DNA from: Roseburia sp.
GTDB lineage: Bacteria; Bacillota; Clostridia; Lachnospirales; Lachnospiraceae
Assembly: GCA_023664725.1 (NCBI GenBank)
Contig: JAMPFA010000007.1
Coordinates: 1-55,447, forward strand
Reading direction: 5' to 3'
DNA: 55,447 bases
The notes under the pieces are model-generated. The model was not told where the DNA came from. It made no database searches and saw only the letters and a program-made list of their open reading frames with translations. Below, one piece after another: positions 32,516-41,902 of the stretch. Both the position numbers and the translations under genes were made by a program. The number at the start of each line of letters is the position of its first letter. The first letter of the stretch is position 1.

Positions 32516-33043
32516 ATGTTGGAAAGCCAGAGAGCAATTTTAATTGTGGATGCCACAGAAAATATCGGGAAGGAAAATTCCCTTATGGCGGCGGTGGGAC
32601 AGGCATTAAAAGAGGGCGCCTCGGGAGGAGGAGGCACCGGGGAAAAGACGTTTGTGGTTCAATACAATCCCACTTCTCTGAAATTTCAGGGAAACGCCCC
32701 CCAGACAGATGAAACTCAGGGCGCTCAGGGAACTCAGATACCAGGCACAGGATCAGTATCCATGTCTGTGGATCTGGTGTTTCACGCTATAGCTCCGGGG
32801 GACAGCTCTGCTTTTCATAAGGTGGAGACAATGCTTCATACCATTCAAGCCAGTGCTGCAAAAAGGGTGAAGTTCTGCTGGGGAAAAATGATTGTGGAGG
32901 GAGAGCTTACCGGATTTAGCGGAAATTACGATATGTTTGATTCCACAGGAATGCCCATTAGCGGTTCCGTATCTTTAAGCATCCGGGTAAAAGCAAAAAC
33001 CGCCACAGTGGAAAAACGAATGGAAGAGATGGCAAAGGCTTAG
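32516..33043 (+). CDS. CIS tube-domain protein, copy 2
   Basis: 175 residues, paralogue of the gene just before. TFVVQYNPTSLKFQGNAPQ, RVKFCWGKMIVEGELTGFSG and GSVSLSIRVK align with copy 1 and the family. A glycine-rich insert (EGASGGGGTGEK) precedes the domain. No LysM domain. GGAGGACA precedes ATG 32516. Tandem copies suggest two stacked rings or a mixed ring. Confidence 0.82.
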   Translation: MLESQRAILIVDATENIGKENSLMAAVGQALKEGASGGGGTGEKTFVVQYNPTSLKFQGNAPQTDETQGAQGTQIPGTGSVSMSVDLVFHAIAPGDSSAFHKVETMLHTIQASAAKRVKFCWGKMIVEGELTGFSGNYDMFDSTGMPISGSVSLSIRVKAKTATVEKRMEEMAKA

Positions 33044-33046
33044 CTT

Positions 33047-34195
33047 ATGTTAAAAGAAAACAACTATGAACAACTGAAAAAAAAATATGGAGAATTCGCC
33101 TATCCCAGAATCTCCCTTTCCATTGGGGGAAAAGAGTTTAAAGAGAATAAGGCAAAACTGGTGATCTCTGCTGTGACAGTGGATTTAAGTGTAGGGTTTG
33201 AGGCCTCTGTTTTGACATTTTCTGTCTACAATGTCTATGACCATTTAAGCCATACCTACCAGGCAGATAAATTTAAAAATTATGTGATGCTTGGGAGCAG
33301 GGCGGAGATTTCTATGGGATACGGGGATGTACTGGAAAAAATCTTTGTGGGTTTTATCTCACAGGTACGTTTTGTAAGCCAGCGGGGATTGGTGCATCAT
33401 GTGGAAGTGACAGCTATGGATGTGAAAGGCCTTATGATGTCAAACAGTTTTGCAAGGCAGATGTCCAGCGGGAATTACGGGGACGCAGTAAAAGAAATAT
33501 TTGAAAAAAGCCTGTACCAGAAAATAAGATCAGAGGGAATCTTTACCGGGATTAGGATAAAAGACACGCCGGATAAAAAGGAAAAGGGCGAACAAAAGGA
33601 CAGCCCTTACAGAGTTGAGATGGTGTGTGAGAGCGATTACGAATTTGTGGTAAAGGCGGCAAAGCGTTTCAATTACGAATTTTTCGTGGATACCGGAACT
33701 GTACATTTTCGCAGGGCAAAAGAAACGCCGGAGGAATGTCTCATGGAGCTTTCCTGTCAGAAGGGGCTGTCTTACTACGATATTGCCTACGATATCACAG
33801 GGCTGGTAAAAAAAGTGGAAGTCCGGGGCATGGATGTGTCTAAAGGGCAGATGTTTTCCGGAATACAGCAGGTAAGCAACAAAATTTCTCTGGGAAGCAG
33901 GGCAAAATCACTGATAGGAAAGACAGAGAAAATCGTGATTGACGGGGGCATTTTTTCCAAAGAACAGGCAAAGTACAGAGGGGAATCTCTGATGGAGGAG
34001 ATTTCTTACCGGTTTGGAAGTTTAGAGTGTGAGTGTGTGGGGCTGCCAGAATTAAAGCCGGGGCATTTTGTGGACATCAAAGATTTGGGAGAGGGATGCG
34101 ACAATCGGTTTTACATTACCAATACAAGACACGTTTTGACGGACGAAGAGGGGTATAAAACCTATGTAACAGGGAAAGCGGCGGCGCTAAAGTAG
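33047..34195 (+). CDS. gpD/VgrG-type baseplate hub protein
   Basis: 382 residues matching phage late-control gene D proteins. RAEISMGYGDVLEKIFVGFI marks the first barrel, VEVTAMDVKGLMMS follows, and VCESDYEFVVKAAKRFNYEF is the central motif. VEVRGMDVSKGQMFSG and a last barrel with YITNTRHVLTDEEGYKT close it. It forms the trimeric hub under the tube that carries the spike. It starts three bases after the previous gene. Confidence 0.88.
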   Translation: MLKENNYEQLKKKYGEFAYPRISLSIGGKEFKENKAKLVISAVTVDLSVGFEASVLTFSVYNVYDHLSHTYQADKFKNYVMLGSRAEISMGYGDVLEKIFVGFISQVRFVSQRGLVHHVEVTAMDVKGLMMSNSFARQMSSGNYGDAVKEIFEKSLYQKIRSEGIFTGIRIKDTPDKKEKGEQKDSPYRVEMVCESDYEFVVKAAKRFNYEFFVDTGTVHFRRAKETPEECLMELSCQKGLSYYDIAYDITGLVKKVEVRGMDVSKGQMFSGIQQVSNKISLGSRAKSLIGKTEKIVIDGGIFSKEQAKYRGESLMEEISYRFGSLECECVGLPELKPGHFVDIKDLGEGCDNRFYITNTRHVLTDEEGYKTYVTGKAAALK

Positions 34196-34204
34196 GAGAG
34201 GCAT

Positions 34205-35017
34205 ATGGCATTGTTTGATATTTTTCAGGAAGTCACAGAAAAGCAGGTGGTGAAAACAGAATTTGGCAGTGAGAGGATCTTTGGGGCTGTCATAGGTATT
34301 GTGGCGGAAAACTATTCTGAGGAAATGCCTGGTAGACTTTGCGTCAATATTCCGGTGAGGGATTCGGATGCATGTCAGCTTAAATGGGCGAAAATGGCTA
34401 TGCCTTATATGGGCAGAGGCTGGGGAAGTTATTTTCTGCCGGAAAAAGAGGACCAGGTACTTTTGGTTTTTGAGGATGGCAATATCGAAAAGCCTTTTGT
34501 GGTGGGATGTATTCCAAAGGACAACGACTCTTATTTGAAAAAAACTGCTGCAGAAAACAACCAGCTCAAACAGATTCAGACCCGAAACGGCAGCAGGCTT
34601 ACCTTTTTTGACGACAAAGAGCAGGAGGGCAGTAAAGATAAAATTACTCTTTCCACAGCAGGAAATGATCATGAGATTTCTCTGGATAATGAAAAGAAAA
34701 AAATCCTGATCACTGACAAGAAAAAACACTGCAGGGCAGAATTTATGTCGGAGCAGGGAAATATCAATATCCATGGAGAGAAATCCATAAAAATAACAGT
34801 GGGGGATTCCATTACGATAAAGATGAACGGGGAGAGCGGGGACATAAAAATAGATGCAGGGAAAGTTTCCATAAAAGCAGGAAAGGGAATCAAATTAGAC
34901 ACAGACGGAAATGCGAAATTTTCCGGAAAAACCGTGACCATAGAGGCGGCCTCCTCACTGAAAGCACAGAGCAGCGGAATGTTATCTTTAGAGGGGAAAC
35001 CGGTAAAACTGGGGTAG
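34205..35017 (+). CDS. gp5/VgrG-like spike protein
   Basis: 270 residues. An OB-fold (FGAVIGIVAENYSEEMPGRL to FEDGNIEKPFVVGCI, about 20-100) is followed by a linker and a beta-helical needle with repeated short strands (KSIKITVGDSITIKMNGESG, GKVSIKAGKGIKLDTDGNAK). The needle forms the central spike that the PAAR-like tip caps. No lysozyme or effector domain is fused. GAGAGG precedes the start. Confidence 0.9.
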   Translation: MALFDIFQEVTEKQVVKTEFGSERIFGAVIGIVAENYSEEMPGRLCVNIPVRDSDACQLKWAKMAMPYMGRGWGSYFLPEKEDQVLLVFEDGNIEKPFVVGCIPKDNDSYLKKTAAENNQLKQIQTRNGSRLTFFDDKEQEGSKDKITLSTAGNDHEISLDNEKKKILITDKKKHCRAEFMSEQGNINIHGEKSIKITVGDSITIKMNGESGDIKIDAGKVSIKAGKGIKLDTDGNAKFSGKTVTIEAASSLKAQSSGMLSLEGKPVKLG

Positions 35018-35037
35018 TTTTTAAGGGGGTGACGTAA

Positions 35038-35442
35038 ATGGAGAAAAAATCACATTTGGGCAGGGGTTTAAAGTTTCCCATTGAGATAAATAAGGCCACT
35101 GGGCGTTTTTGTATGTCAGGGGAGAAAGAGAGTGTAAAGGAGGCTGTCTATCTGATTCTTATGACCCAAAAGGGGGAGCGTTTTGTACGCACAGACTTTG
35201 GCAGTAATATTCTCTCCTACACCTTTATGGATGTGTCAGACACAAGGGTTCATATGATGGCAAAGGCATTGCAGGATACCATAGAAGAGCAGGAACCACG
35301 GGTGTCTCAGGTGGAGGTAAAGGCAGAGCAAAGACCGGACAAAGGTTGTCTGATCTTCTATGTGTCCTACCGGATCACAGAAACCAACACAAGGGATAAT
35401 CTGGTGTTTCCCTTTTATCTATATGGGCAGGGCGGTGAGTAG
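35038..35442 (+). CDS. gp25/GpW-type baseplate wedge protein
   Basis: 134 residues, a complete gp25-like domain: SVKEAVYLILMTQKGERFVR then DFGSNILSYTFMD, with a middle EEQEPRVSQVEVKAE. This protein starts sheath polymerisation at the baseplate. AAGGGGGTGACG precedes ATG. The next gene starts immediately after its stop. Confidence 0.92.
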   Translation: MEKKSHLGRGLKFPIEINKATGRFCMSGEKESVKEAVYLILMTQKGERFVRTDFGSNILSYTFMDVSDTRVHMMAKALQDTIEEQEPRVSQVEVKAEQRPDKGCLIFYVSYRITETNTRDNLVFPFYLYGQGGE

Positions 35443-38418
35443 ATGGAAGGCAAAAGCTTGAATGAAATTTTGGAGAGAATCTCCAAACTGGCAGAATCCT
35501 ACACCCCGGAGTGGAAGTTTGACAGAGAAAATCCGGATGCTGGATCTGTCATCGCAATGATTTTTGCAGAGCAGACAAGGGACAATCTGCGGAAGGTAGA
35601 TATGATGATGGAAAATTACCACAGGGAATTTGCAAATCTCTTTGGGGTTTCCCTGCGGCCAGCCCATCCTGCTTTTGGGGTGGCGGTGCTGTCTTTGCGG
35701 GAGGGAACCTCTCAGGGTGTTTCTGTCTTAAAAGGCCAGCAGTTTCTAGGGGAAGAGGAAGATGATAAGGAGCTTGTCTTTGAGACACTTCACGATTTAT
35801 ATGTCGCAGAGATAAAGCTTACGGATGTGATCTTTATCTCTCCAAGAAAGGGAAAAAAGATTCCTTTTTGCGGTAATTTTCAGAAAAGAAATTTCGTGGA
35901 CGAAACTGCTTTTCCAGTGTTTCCGAAAGGTCACACTTTGCCAGAGGAGATGCCATTTTTTTGTGACCAGGGACAGGGGATTGGAACCCAGGCTTTTATG
36001 GTCTATCACTCCCATCTCTTTGAGATACAGGAAAAAGATTTTTCCATCCGGTTTTACGGAGACAGGGACTGCGGGCAACTGGCAGAACTTTTTGCAGACA
36101 GCGGATTTTTTCGTTTTTATTATGAGGAAGAAAAACGTCTGATCCCTTTTAAAAATGTATTTCGAAAAGATGACACCGTTGTCCTGGTTCCCTTTTTTCA
36201 TGGGAATATCAAAAAAATTGTCTTTGTGCAAGAATCTTTTGTGCAGGAGGATATCCGTCTTTATGACATAGAACTTGTGGCGGAAGATCCTGTGATGGAG
36301 CCGGATTTTGTGTGGAATGGAACCACGGAACTTCCTGTGGGAGAGTTTCATCCCTTTGGGCAGCAATTGGCACCCTACCGGGAAGTATACATAGGGCAGC
36401 AGAGTTTGATGGATTATTCCGGGGGAAATATGTGGATGGAGTTCACCCTTGAATTTGAAGAGTATGAGAGCAGCCGGACTTATGCCTATGAACCGGATCT
36501 TCGGTTGATCAAACGGGCAAAGCACAAGCTGACGCCGGTGCGGTATGACTGTTATATAGACGAAGCATCGTTGGAATATTTTAACGGAACGGGGTGGAGA
36601 AAATTGGAGTGTGATTTTGAAATCGGGCCGCTGTTTTCCAGTGAAGCTTACAGGGGAGAATACCGCATTTCCTTTGAAATGCCAGAAGACTGGGACAGTG
36701 CCACTGCTGGGGGATATGACCAGAGATGTATCCGTCTCCAGGCAGTCTGGGCGGATCACTGCTATCTCCCGGAGGTAACCTATCACTATCCGGTAATAAA
36801 AAATCTCCGCTTTGGCATTTTGTATCATGAGGAAAATATAAGGCCGGAAAAGGCCGTTATCTTTTGTGGGATAAAGAATCAGGATGTGACAGAGAAAATC
36901 AGAAAAAGAGAGGCATTCCTGGCATTTCAGGGGTCAAGGCAGGGAAAGGATGCCATGTATCTGGGATTTTCGGGAAAATTTGAGGCTGGACCCATAGGTT
37001 TATATTTTCAGGTAAAGGAAAAACAGATTTGGGAGGAGGCCAGCCTTCGCTATTATTATTCCGGTAAAAACGGATTTAAGCCCCTGCAGGCCATCGATCA
37101 CACTAGAAATCTGCAAAAATCCGGTATCTTTTTGTTTATGCCCCCAGGGGATATGGCAGAGCAGGAAATTGAAGGCTCCATGCGTTATTGGATCTGCGTG
37201 GAGGATACAGGGGGATTTTATTCCGGGGGAAATGCCTCCTTTCCTGTGGTTAAAAAAATTTTTGTCAACGGGGCGGAAATTAGGAATATTGAGACATTGG
37301 AAGAGCAGGATTATTTCCTGGATGTGCCGGAGGCAGATATGCATTTTCCTCTTTATGCGGACAATATTTTGTATGCCCATGTTTGGGTGAATGAAAAGGA
37401 GGAACTCTCAGAAGAAGAGATGCAGCGGCTCTTAAAAGAAGAACCGGAAAAAGTCCGGGCAGAGTACAACCTGTTTGGAGAAATTGAAGAGTTTTACCTG
37501 CTTTGGCAGGAGGTGGAGCAGTTTACATCTTCAAAAAATCCAAGATGCTATCAGATTGACCGAGGAAAAAATGAAATTCTCTTTGGAGATGGGAAAGCCG
37601 TATATATTCCCAGGAATACCAGAAGTATCGCCTTTAAAATTCAAGTGGTGCGATGCAGTGGAGAGCGGGGAAATATTTCCCCTGACAGCGTTTTAAGATT
37701 CCGGGGCAATATGGGTTCAGTGGAAAATATTCTGGTTCCCGGGGCAGCCTATGGCAGCGACATGGAAAGACCAGAGGATGCGTTAAAGAGGGGAAGCCAT
37801 ATTTTAAGCGCAAGGAGACGTCTGGTTTCCCTGTTGGACTATGAGCGGGAGGCAAAATTGTTTTCCCATGCCATTTATAAAGCAGCCTGTGTCACAGGAA
37901 GGAAAGAGAAGAAAAGAGGTGGAGACGGGATCCGTCTGGTACTTTTGATGAGAGATTATAAAAAAGGTTCTGCCGGATTTTATTCTGTGGCCCAGAGTTT
38001 AAAGCAGCATCTTTTAAAGAGTTGCGAGATGACCTACAGGGCAGAGGATATAGAGATCGTGGAGCCTGTGTTTGTAAAGATATCCCTGAAACTTTGGCTT
38101 ACCACAAAGGATATCACAGAGAGCATTGAGATAAAACAGAGGTGGATAAAGGGCATGGAGCAGTTTTTAGAGCCTGTGAAAACCGGGGAGAACAGAGGGT
38201 GGGAAATTGGAAAGCTGCCCAGGGTAAGCCAGATCCGCCTGATGTTAAGCTCTATGGAAAAAGACAGCCAGATCCGCTGTTTTTGTGTATCTGCCCGGTA
38301 TGAGAGGGAAGGGAAAATATATGAGATGGATCTGGAACACATGGAATGTGAACCCGACATGGTGTGCTTAAGCGGGAATCATGAGGTATATGTAAATGCG
38401 GCAACAGGCAAAAAGTAA
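35443..38418 (+). CDS. Baseplate J-like protein 1
   Basis: 991 residues, large for the family but like Afp11/Pvc11. The start, FDRENPDAGSVIAMIFAEQT, is the wedge-binding end. The J-domain lies in the last third: PRNTRSIAFKIQVVRCSGER, then GAAYGSDMERPEDALKRGSH and RRLVSLLDYEREAKLF. The central part is beta-rich and probably holds the extra baseplate domains. Baseplate J proteins with gp25 make the wedges. ATG follows the gp25 stop without a gap. Confidence 0.9.
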   Translation: MEGKSLNEILERISKLAESYTPEWKFDRENPDAGSVIAMIFAEQTRDNLRKVDMMMENYHREFANLFGVSLRPAHPAFGVAVLSLREGTSQGVSVLKGQQFLGEEEDDKELVFETLHDLYVAEIKLTDVIFISPRKGKKIPFCGNFQKRNFVDETAFPVFPKGHTLPEEMPFFCDQGQGIGTQAFMVYHSHLFEIQEKDFSIRFYGDRDCGQLAELFADSGFFRFYYEEEKRLIPFKNVFRKDDTVVLVPFFHGNIKKIVFVQESFVQEDIRLYDIELVAEDPVMEPDFVWNGTTELPVGEFHPFGQQLAPYREVYIGQQSLMDYSGGNMWMEFTLEFEEYESSRTYAYEPDLRLIKRAKHKLTPVRYDCYIDEASLEYFNGTGWRKLECDFEIGPLFSSEAYRGEYRISFEMPEDWDSATAGGYDQRCIRLQAVWADHCYLPEVTYHYPVIKNLRFGILYHEENIRPEKAVIFCGIKNQDVTEKIRKREAFLAFQGSRQGKDAMYLGFSGKFEAGPIGLYFQVKEKQIWEEASLRYYYSGKNGFKPLQAIDHTRNLQKSGIFLFMPPGDMAEQEIEGSMRYWICVEDTGGFYSGGNASFPVVKKIFVNGAEIRNIETLEEQDYFLDVPEADMHFPLYADNILYAHVWVNEKEELSEEEMQRLLKEEPEKVRAEYNLFGEIEEFYLLWQEVEQFTSSKNPRCYQIDRGKNEILFGDGKAVYIPRNTRSIAFKIQVVRCSGERGNISPDSVLRFRGNMGSVENILVPGAAYGSDMERPEDALKRGSHILSARRRLVSLLDYEREAKLFSHAIYKAACVTGRKEKKRGGDGIRLVLLMRDYKKGSAGFYSVAQSLKQHLLKSCEMTYRAEDIEIVEPVFVKISLKLWLTTKDITESIEIKQRWIKGMEQFLEPVKTGENRGWEIGKLPRVSQIRLMLSSMEKDSQIRCFCVSARYEREGKIYEMDLEHMECEPDMVCLSGNHEVYVNAATGKK

Positions 38419-38449
38419 GATATTTCATGAGAAAGAAAAGAGGGTTAAA

Positions 38450-40480
38450 ATGATTCCTACAAGAAATTTAAATGACAAATCCTATGAGCAGTTTATGGGG
38501 GAGGCCATTGTCAAAATTCCTCTGTACAGTAAGGAGTGGACAAACTACAACCCCACAGACCCGGGAATTACTGTTTTGGAAAATCTTTCTGCGTTTTCTG
38601 CGCTCCAGAGACAGGAGTTAAATGAGGTGACAGAGGAAATCAGATGTAGGTTTTTGGAGATGACAGGATTTTTCAGAAGGGAGGGCATTCTGGGGAAATG
38701 TTATGTAAGAAGGAAAGAATATATAGCGGACAGAAAATATCTGCCGGAGGGACAAAAAATGTATGCCGGGGATGTCTGTTTTGAGACGGAAGAAGGAGCG
38801 GAACTTTACGATGCCGGAATTTATGATTTTTATGCCATCTGCCGGGGAAAAAGGTATTCTCTGAAGGCATTGACGGTAGAATACGGAATTCCCACAGGCG
38901 TAGAGATCTTCGGGGAAAATCCCAAAGGGGGAGAAGAGATTTACTTTTGTTTTCTGGAATTGCCTTCCCACAAAAACTATCTTTACTTTTATGTGGAAGT
39001 TTCAGAAATATTTAAGAGAACGCCCTTTTGTATGGAAGATGTAAAACTTTTTGCAAATATGAGCTGGCAGGTGTATACCGAACAGGGATTCACAGAGATA
39101 AAGGTGGAGGACGGCACGTGTCTTTTTTTAAAAAGCGGGGTGATAAAAGTGCATCTTCCGCCAAATCATGTTGTGAGGGAGCCGGGGAGCGGACATTATC
39201 AGGTTCGCTGTGTGCTGCAGTCCTGTGCCTATGATCTTCCGCCAAAAGTGGCAAGTGTCAGGGGAATTTTGACAGAGGCAGTGCAGAGGGATACAAAGTC
39301 AGCCGTCCTTTTCTTTCCGGGGGAAGCACGGCTTTTGGTGGAACATTTTCTCTTAAAAGAGGGAAATTTTCAGGTGTTTGTGGAGGAGGAGTCGGAGAAA
39401 TTTTATCTGCGGGAGGAAATTTCAGTAAAAGATGAGGGAGAGTACAGAAAAGTACTGTTATTTGATTCCTCTATTCAGGGGAAAAGTGTGATGCTTCTTT
39501 GTCAGGAGCCGGAGATTTTTCCCTATCGGATTTTGGGCAGGCTTTATGGTTATGACCATCAGGAATTTTTACTGCCTCCTTTTTCCAGGGTTTACAGTGG
39601 AAAATTTTCTCTCCTTATAGAGGAAAAGAGAGAGGGAAGAGCCTGTTATCACAATGTTTTTCCGAAGTCTATGAGAGAGGGGGAAGTTTTTTATACCCTA
39701 GAGGAGGAGAGCGGAAAAGTGATTGTGGAAGACTGCGGAGCCTTTGAGGGGGGAAGGGTGCTTTTGGCAGATTACTGTCTGTATCAGGGCAGTGGTGGAA
39801 ATGTGGTGAAAGGGGCGGAGCTTGTCGTACAGTCAGGGGAGGAAAAATGTGTTTTAGAAAATTGCATGGAAGGTTTTGAGGGAAGATTCCAGGAGACATT
39901 TCAGGAGATGCAAAAAAGATTTGTCTTTGATCTCCAGAGGCCTTTTACCATGGTAACGGCGGCGGACTGCGAAATTCTTTTAAAGCAGATTCCAGGCCTT
40001 TCCATTCATAAAATGAGAGCCATAGCCTTTCCAGAAAAAAATGAGATAAAAATTGTGATAAAGCCAAACAGCAGGGATGCCTGCCCAAGACTATCACCGC
40101 TGTATCAAAAAATTGTAGTTGATTTTCTGGAGGATCACAGGATTTTAAATACCCGGATCACTATAGAGCAGCCACGATATGTGCCTGTTCATGTACATGC
40201 CCTGATCTGTGTAAAAAAGCACTATGAGAATTGTGAGAGGACAGTGGAAGATCTTTTTCGAAGAATTCTAGACGGGGCAGGATTAGAGGGAGAATTTGGG
40301 GAGACGGTATCTTTTCATAAGATTTACCAGACGGTGGAGAATCTTGACTGTGTGGAGGAGATACGTGAACTGTCCTTACGTCCTGGCTTACAGGGGGGAA
40401 TGGTGGAAGGGCTTGATATCAGGATGGGGGAGAATGCATTGTATTGTCCCGGGGAATTGTCTATAGAATTTGTCCGGTAG
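38450..40480 (+). CDS. Baseplate J-like protein 2
   Basis: 677 residues from ATG 38450 (GAGGG upstream); an in-frame ATG at 38396 lies within the previous gene. IPLYSKEWTNYNPTDPGITV and LENLSAFSALQRQELNEVTE match Afp12/Pvc12-type N-termini. The last part, PFTMVTAADCEILLKQIPGL then NEIKIVIKPNSR, is the J-like core. It pairs with J1 in the wedge. Confidence 0.87.
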   Translation: MIPTRNLNDKSYEQFMGEAIVKIPLYSKEWTNYNPTDPGITVLENLSAFSALQRQELNEVTEEIRCRFLEMTGFFRREGILGKCYVRRKEYIADRKYLPEGQKMYAGDVCFETEEGAELYDAGIYDFYAICRGKRYSLKALTVEYGIPTGVEIFGENPKGGEEIYFCFLELPSHKNYLYFYVEVSEIFKRTPFCMEDVKLFANMSWQVYTEQGFTEIKVEDGTCLFLKSGVIKVHLPPNHVVREPGSGHYQVRCVLQSCAYDLPPKVASVRGILTEAVQRDTKSAVLFFPGEARLLVEHFLLKEGNFQVFVEEESEKFYLREEISVKDEGEYRKVLLFDSSIQGKSVMLLCQEPEIFPYRILGRLYGYDHQEFLLPPFSRVYSGKFSLLIEEKREGRACYHNVFPKSMREGEVFYTLEEESGKVIVEDCGAFEGGRVLLADYCLYQGSGGNVVKGAELVVQSGEEKCVLENCMEGFEGRFQETFQEMQKRFVFDLQRPFTMVTAADCEILLKQIPGLSIHKMRAIAFPEKNEIKIVIKPNSRDACPRLSPLYQKIVVDFLEDHRILNTRITIEQPRYVPVHVHALICVKKHYENCERTVEDLFRRILDGAGLEGEFGETVSFHKIYQTVENLDCVEEIRELSLRPGLQGGMVEGLDIRMGENALYCPGELSIEFVR

Positions 40481-40499
40481 TAATAGGAGGGGGCAAGGT

Positions 40500-41585
40500 A
40501 TGCAGGAAAAGAATTTTACCATAGGATATCAGAGGTTAAAAAAAGCATATTGCCATGGTTTTCATGTATCAAAACAGGGCACTCTTTCCTTATCGGAGGG
40601 GGAGAGCCATTTTCTGGTCCTAAGTGTCTTTAACAGTTATCAAAAAGGTTTTTCCTGGGGGAGGCTGCACTTTTTTGCGGAGCTTCCCAAAGAGTGTATT
40701 TTTATCGTAAGAGGATTTGCCTGGGACGGGGATGAGGGAGCGGCGGAGAAACTTAACCGTTTTTTGCTGGAGGAATCGGGCGATATGAAAGAAAAGAGGG
40801 AATGTTTTATCCGTTCAGAGGGAGTAAGGTCTGTAAATCACCAGGATATTCTTTTTTATGAACTTTTTGGTCAGTATCTCTGGATCAGTATCGAGGTGGT
40901 GGGGGAAGGACAGGGAACGATAAAGGATATGGTTCTTTTCAATCCGGGGGACAATTTTATGCAGACATTTCCGGAGGTTTACCAGGATTTCGGGGGATTT
41001 TTTCACCGTTATATGTCGATTTTTTCTACAGTGTACAGTGAGGTTGGGCAGGAAATTTCCGGGATGGACAGATATCTGGATCTTGACCGAACACCTGTTT
41101 ACATGCTGCCAACGATTGCAGACTGGCTTGGAATCCGAATACCGGAGGGATTTTTGGAGGAAAGGGTATTTCGCAGATTTTTAAAAGAGGCATACGAGTT
41201 AAATAAGAAAAAAGGGACAAAAGAAGCGGTCCTGGGGATTGTGGAACTGATGCTTGGGGTAAGGCCAGCCATTGTGGAGGGAAATTGCCTGTCACAGAGC
41301 GTCAGGGGAGCAGAACGGGAAATTTTTAACAGGCTTTTTGGCTGCGGCATGTGGGATATCACAGTACTGGCCTTTTATCCCGGGATGGAGCGCACCAGGG
41401 AGCAGGTGCTGTATCTCCTGTCACAGTTTATGCCCGCAAGAAGCCGTCTGCGGCTGGTGTTTTATCAGGAGAGCAGCACGCTGGATTCCTACTGTTTTCT
41501 GGACCAAAACGCCAGACTGGCGGCGGAAAGTTTTGCTGCCGTGGATGGTGGGCATCAGATGGACGGAAGTGTGATGCTGGCGTAA
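40500..41585 (+). CDS. gpI-like tail protein (last CIS gene)
   Basis: 361 residues from ATG 40500, chosen for its AGGAGGG site; a start at 40470 would lie in the J2 gene. The C-terminal half fits P2 gpI-like tail proteins: LPTIADWLGIRIPEGFLEER, then EAYELNKKKGTKEAVLGIVE and QFMPARSRLRLVF. gpI binds J on the baseplate rim and often holds fibres. No fibre gene follows; the operon ends here with only an AT-rich hairpin after it. Confidence 0.82.
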   Translation: MQEKNFTIGYQRLKKAYCHGFHVSKQGTLSLSEGESHFLVLSVFNSYQKGFSWGRLHFFAELPKECIFIVRGFAWDGDEGAAEKLNRFLLEESGDMKEKRECFIRSEGVRSVNHQDILFYELFGQYLWISIEVVGEGQGTIKDMVLFNPGDNFMQTFPEVYQDFGGFFHRYMSIFSTVYSEVGQEISGMDRYLDLDRTPVYMLPTIADWLGIRIPEGFLEERVFRRFLKEAYELNKKKGTKEAVLGIVELMLGVRPAIVEGNCLSQSVRGAEREIFNRLFGCGMWDITVLAFYPGMERTREQVLYLLSQFMPARSRLRLVFYQESSTLDSYCFLDQNARLAAESFAAVDGGHQMDGSVMLA

Positions 41586-41642
41586 TGATAAGGGAAAATT
41601 TGTTTATATGCTTAGAATAGATGTGAAAATTTAAAATTTTAC

Positions 41643-41671
41643 TAGACATTGCTGATTCAAAATGTTATAAT
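41643..41671 (+). promoter_or_regulatory. Promoter of tRNA-Gly
   Basis: TAGACA at 41643-41648, a 17-nt spacer, TATAAT at 41666-41671, ten bases before the tRNA. Confidence 0.85.
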
Positions 41672-41680
41672 GCGTTTTAG

Positions 41681-41751
41681 GCAGATATGGTTCATTGGTA
41701 GAACGCTAGCTTCCCAAGCTGGAAAGGCGGGTTCGATTCCCGTTATCTGCT
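41681..41751 (+). tRNA. tRNA-Gly (anticodon CCC)
   Basis: A full cloverleaf: acceptor GCAGATA/TATCTGC, D stem GTTC/GAAC, anticodon stem CTAGC/GCTGG with loop TTCCCAA (anticodon at 41713-41715), T stem GCGGG/CCCGT with TTCGATT loop. CCA is not encoded. Confidence 0.96.
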
Positions 41752-41768
41752 TTTTTGTTTCAATAGTG

Positions 41769-41797
41769 TTGACAGTTCAAACAATTTATAGTATAGT
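41769..41797 (+). promoter_or_regulatory. Promoter of tRNA-Thr
   Basis: TTGACA at 41769-41774, a 17-nt spacer, TATAGT at 41792-41797. Confidence 0.8.
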
Positions 41798-41826
41798 ACT
41801 ATCTGTTGAGACAAAACTTGACAAAT

Positions 41827-41899
41827 GCTGGCATGGCTCAGTCGGTAGAGCGTCGCATTGGTAGTGCGGAGGTCACGGGTCCGATTCCCGTTGCCAGCT
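41827..41899 (+). tRNA. tRNA-Thr (anticodon GGT)
   Basis: Acceptor GCTGGCA/TGCCAGC, D stem GCTC/GAGC, anticodon stem TCGCA/TGCGG with loop TTGGTAG, T stem ACGGG/CCCGT. CCA is not encoded. Confidence 0.96.
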
Positions 41900-41902
41900 T
41901 TT

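Noticed and set aside
35797..36828. 343-codon frame on the minus strand inside the J1 baseplate gene
   Set aside because: It is the mirror of a strong coding gene, with no ribosome site and no recognisable domain.
41586..41645. AT-rich hairpin after the last CIS gene as terminator
   Set aside because: The stem is only A-T pairs with almost no loop and no T tract, so it is unlikely to stop transcription well.
41681..41899. tRNA genes as attachment site for an integrated CIS island
   Set aside because: No copy of a tRNA 3' end was seen near 15000 and no integrase is present; the operon more likely ends next to the tRNAs by chance.
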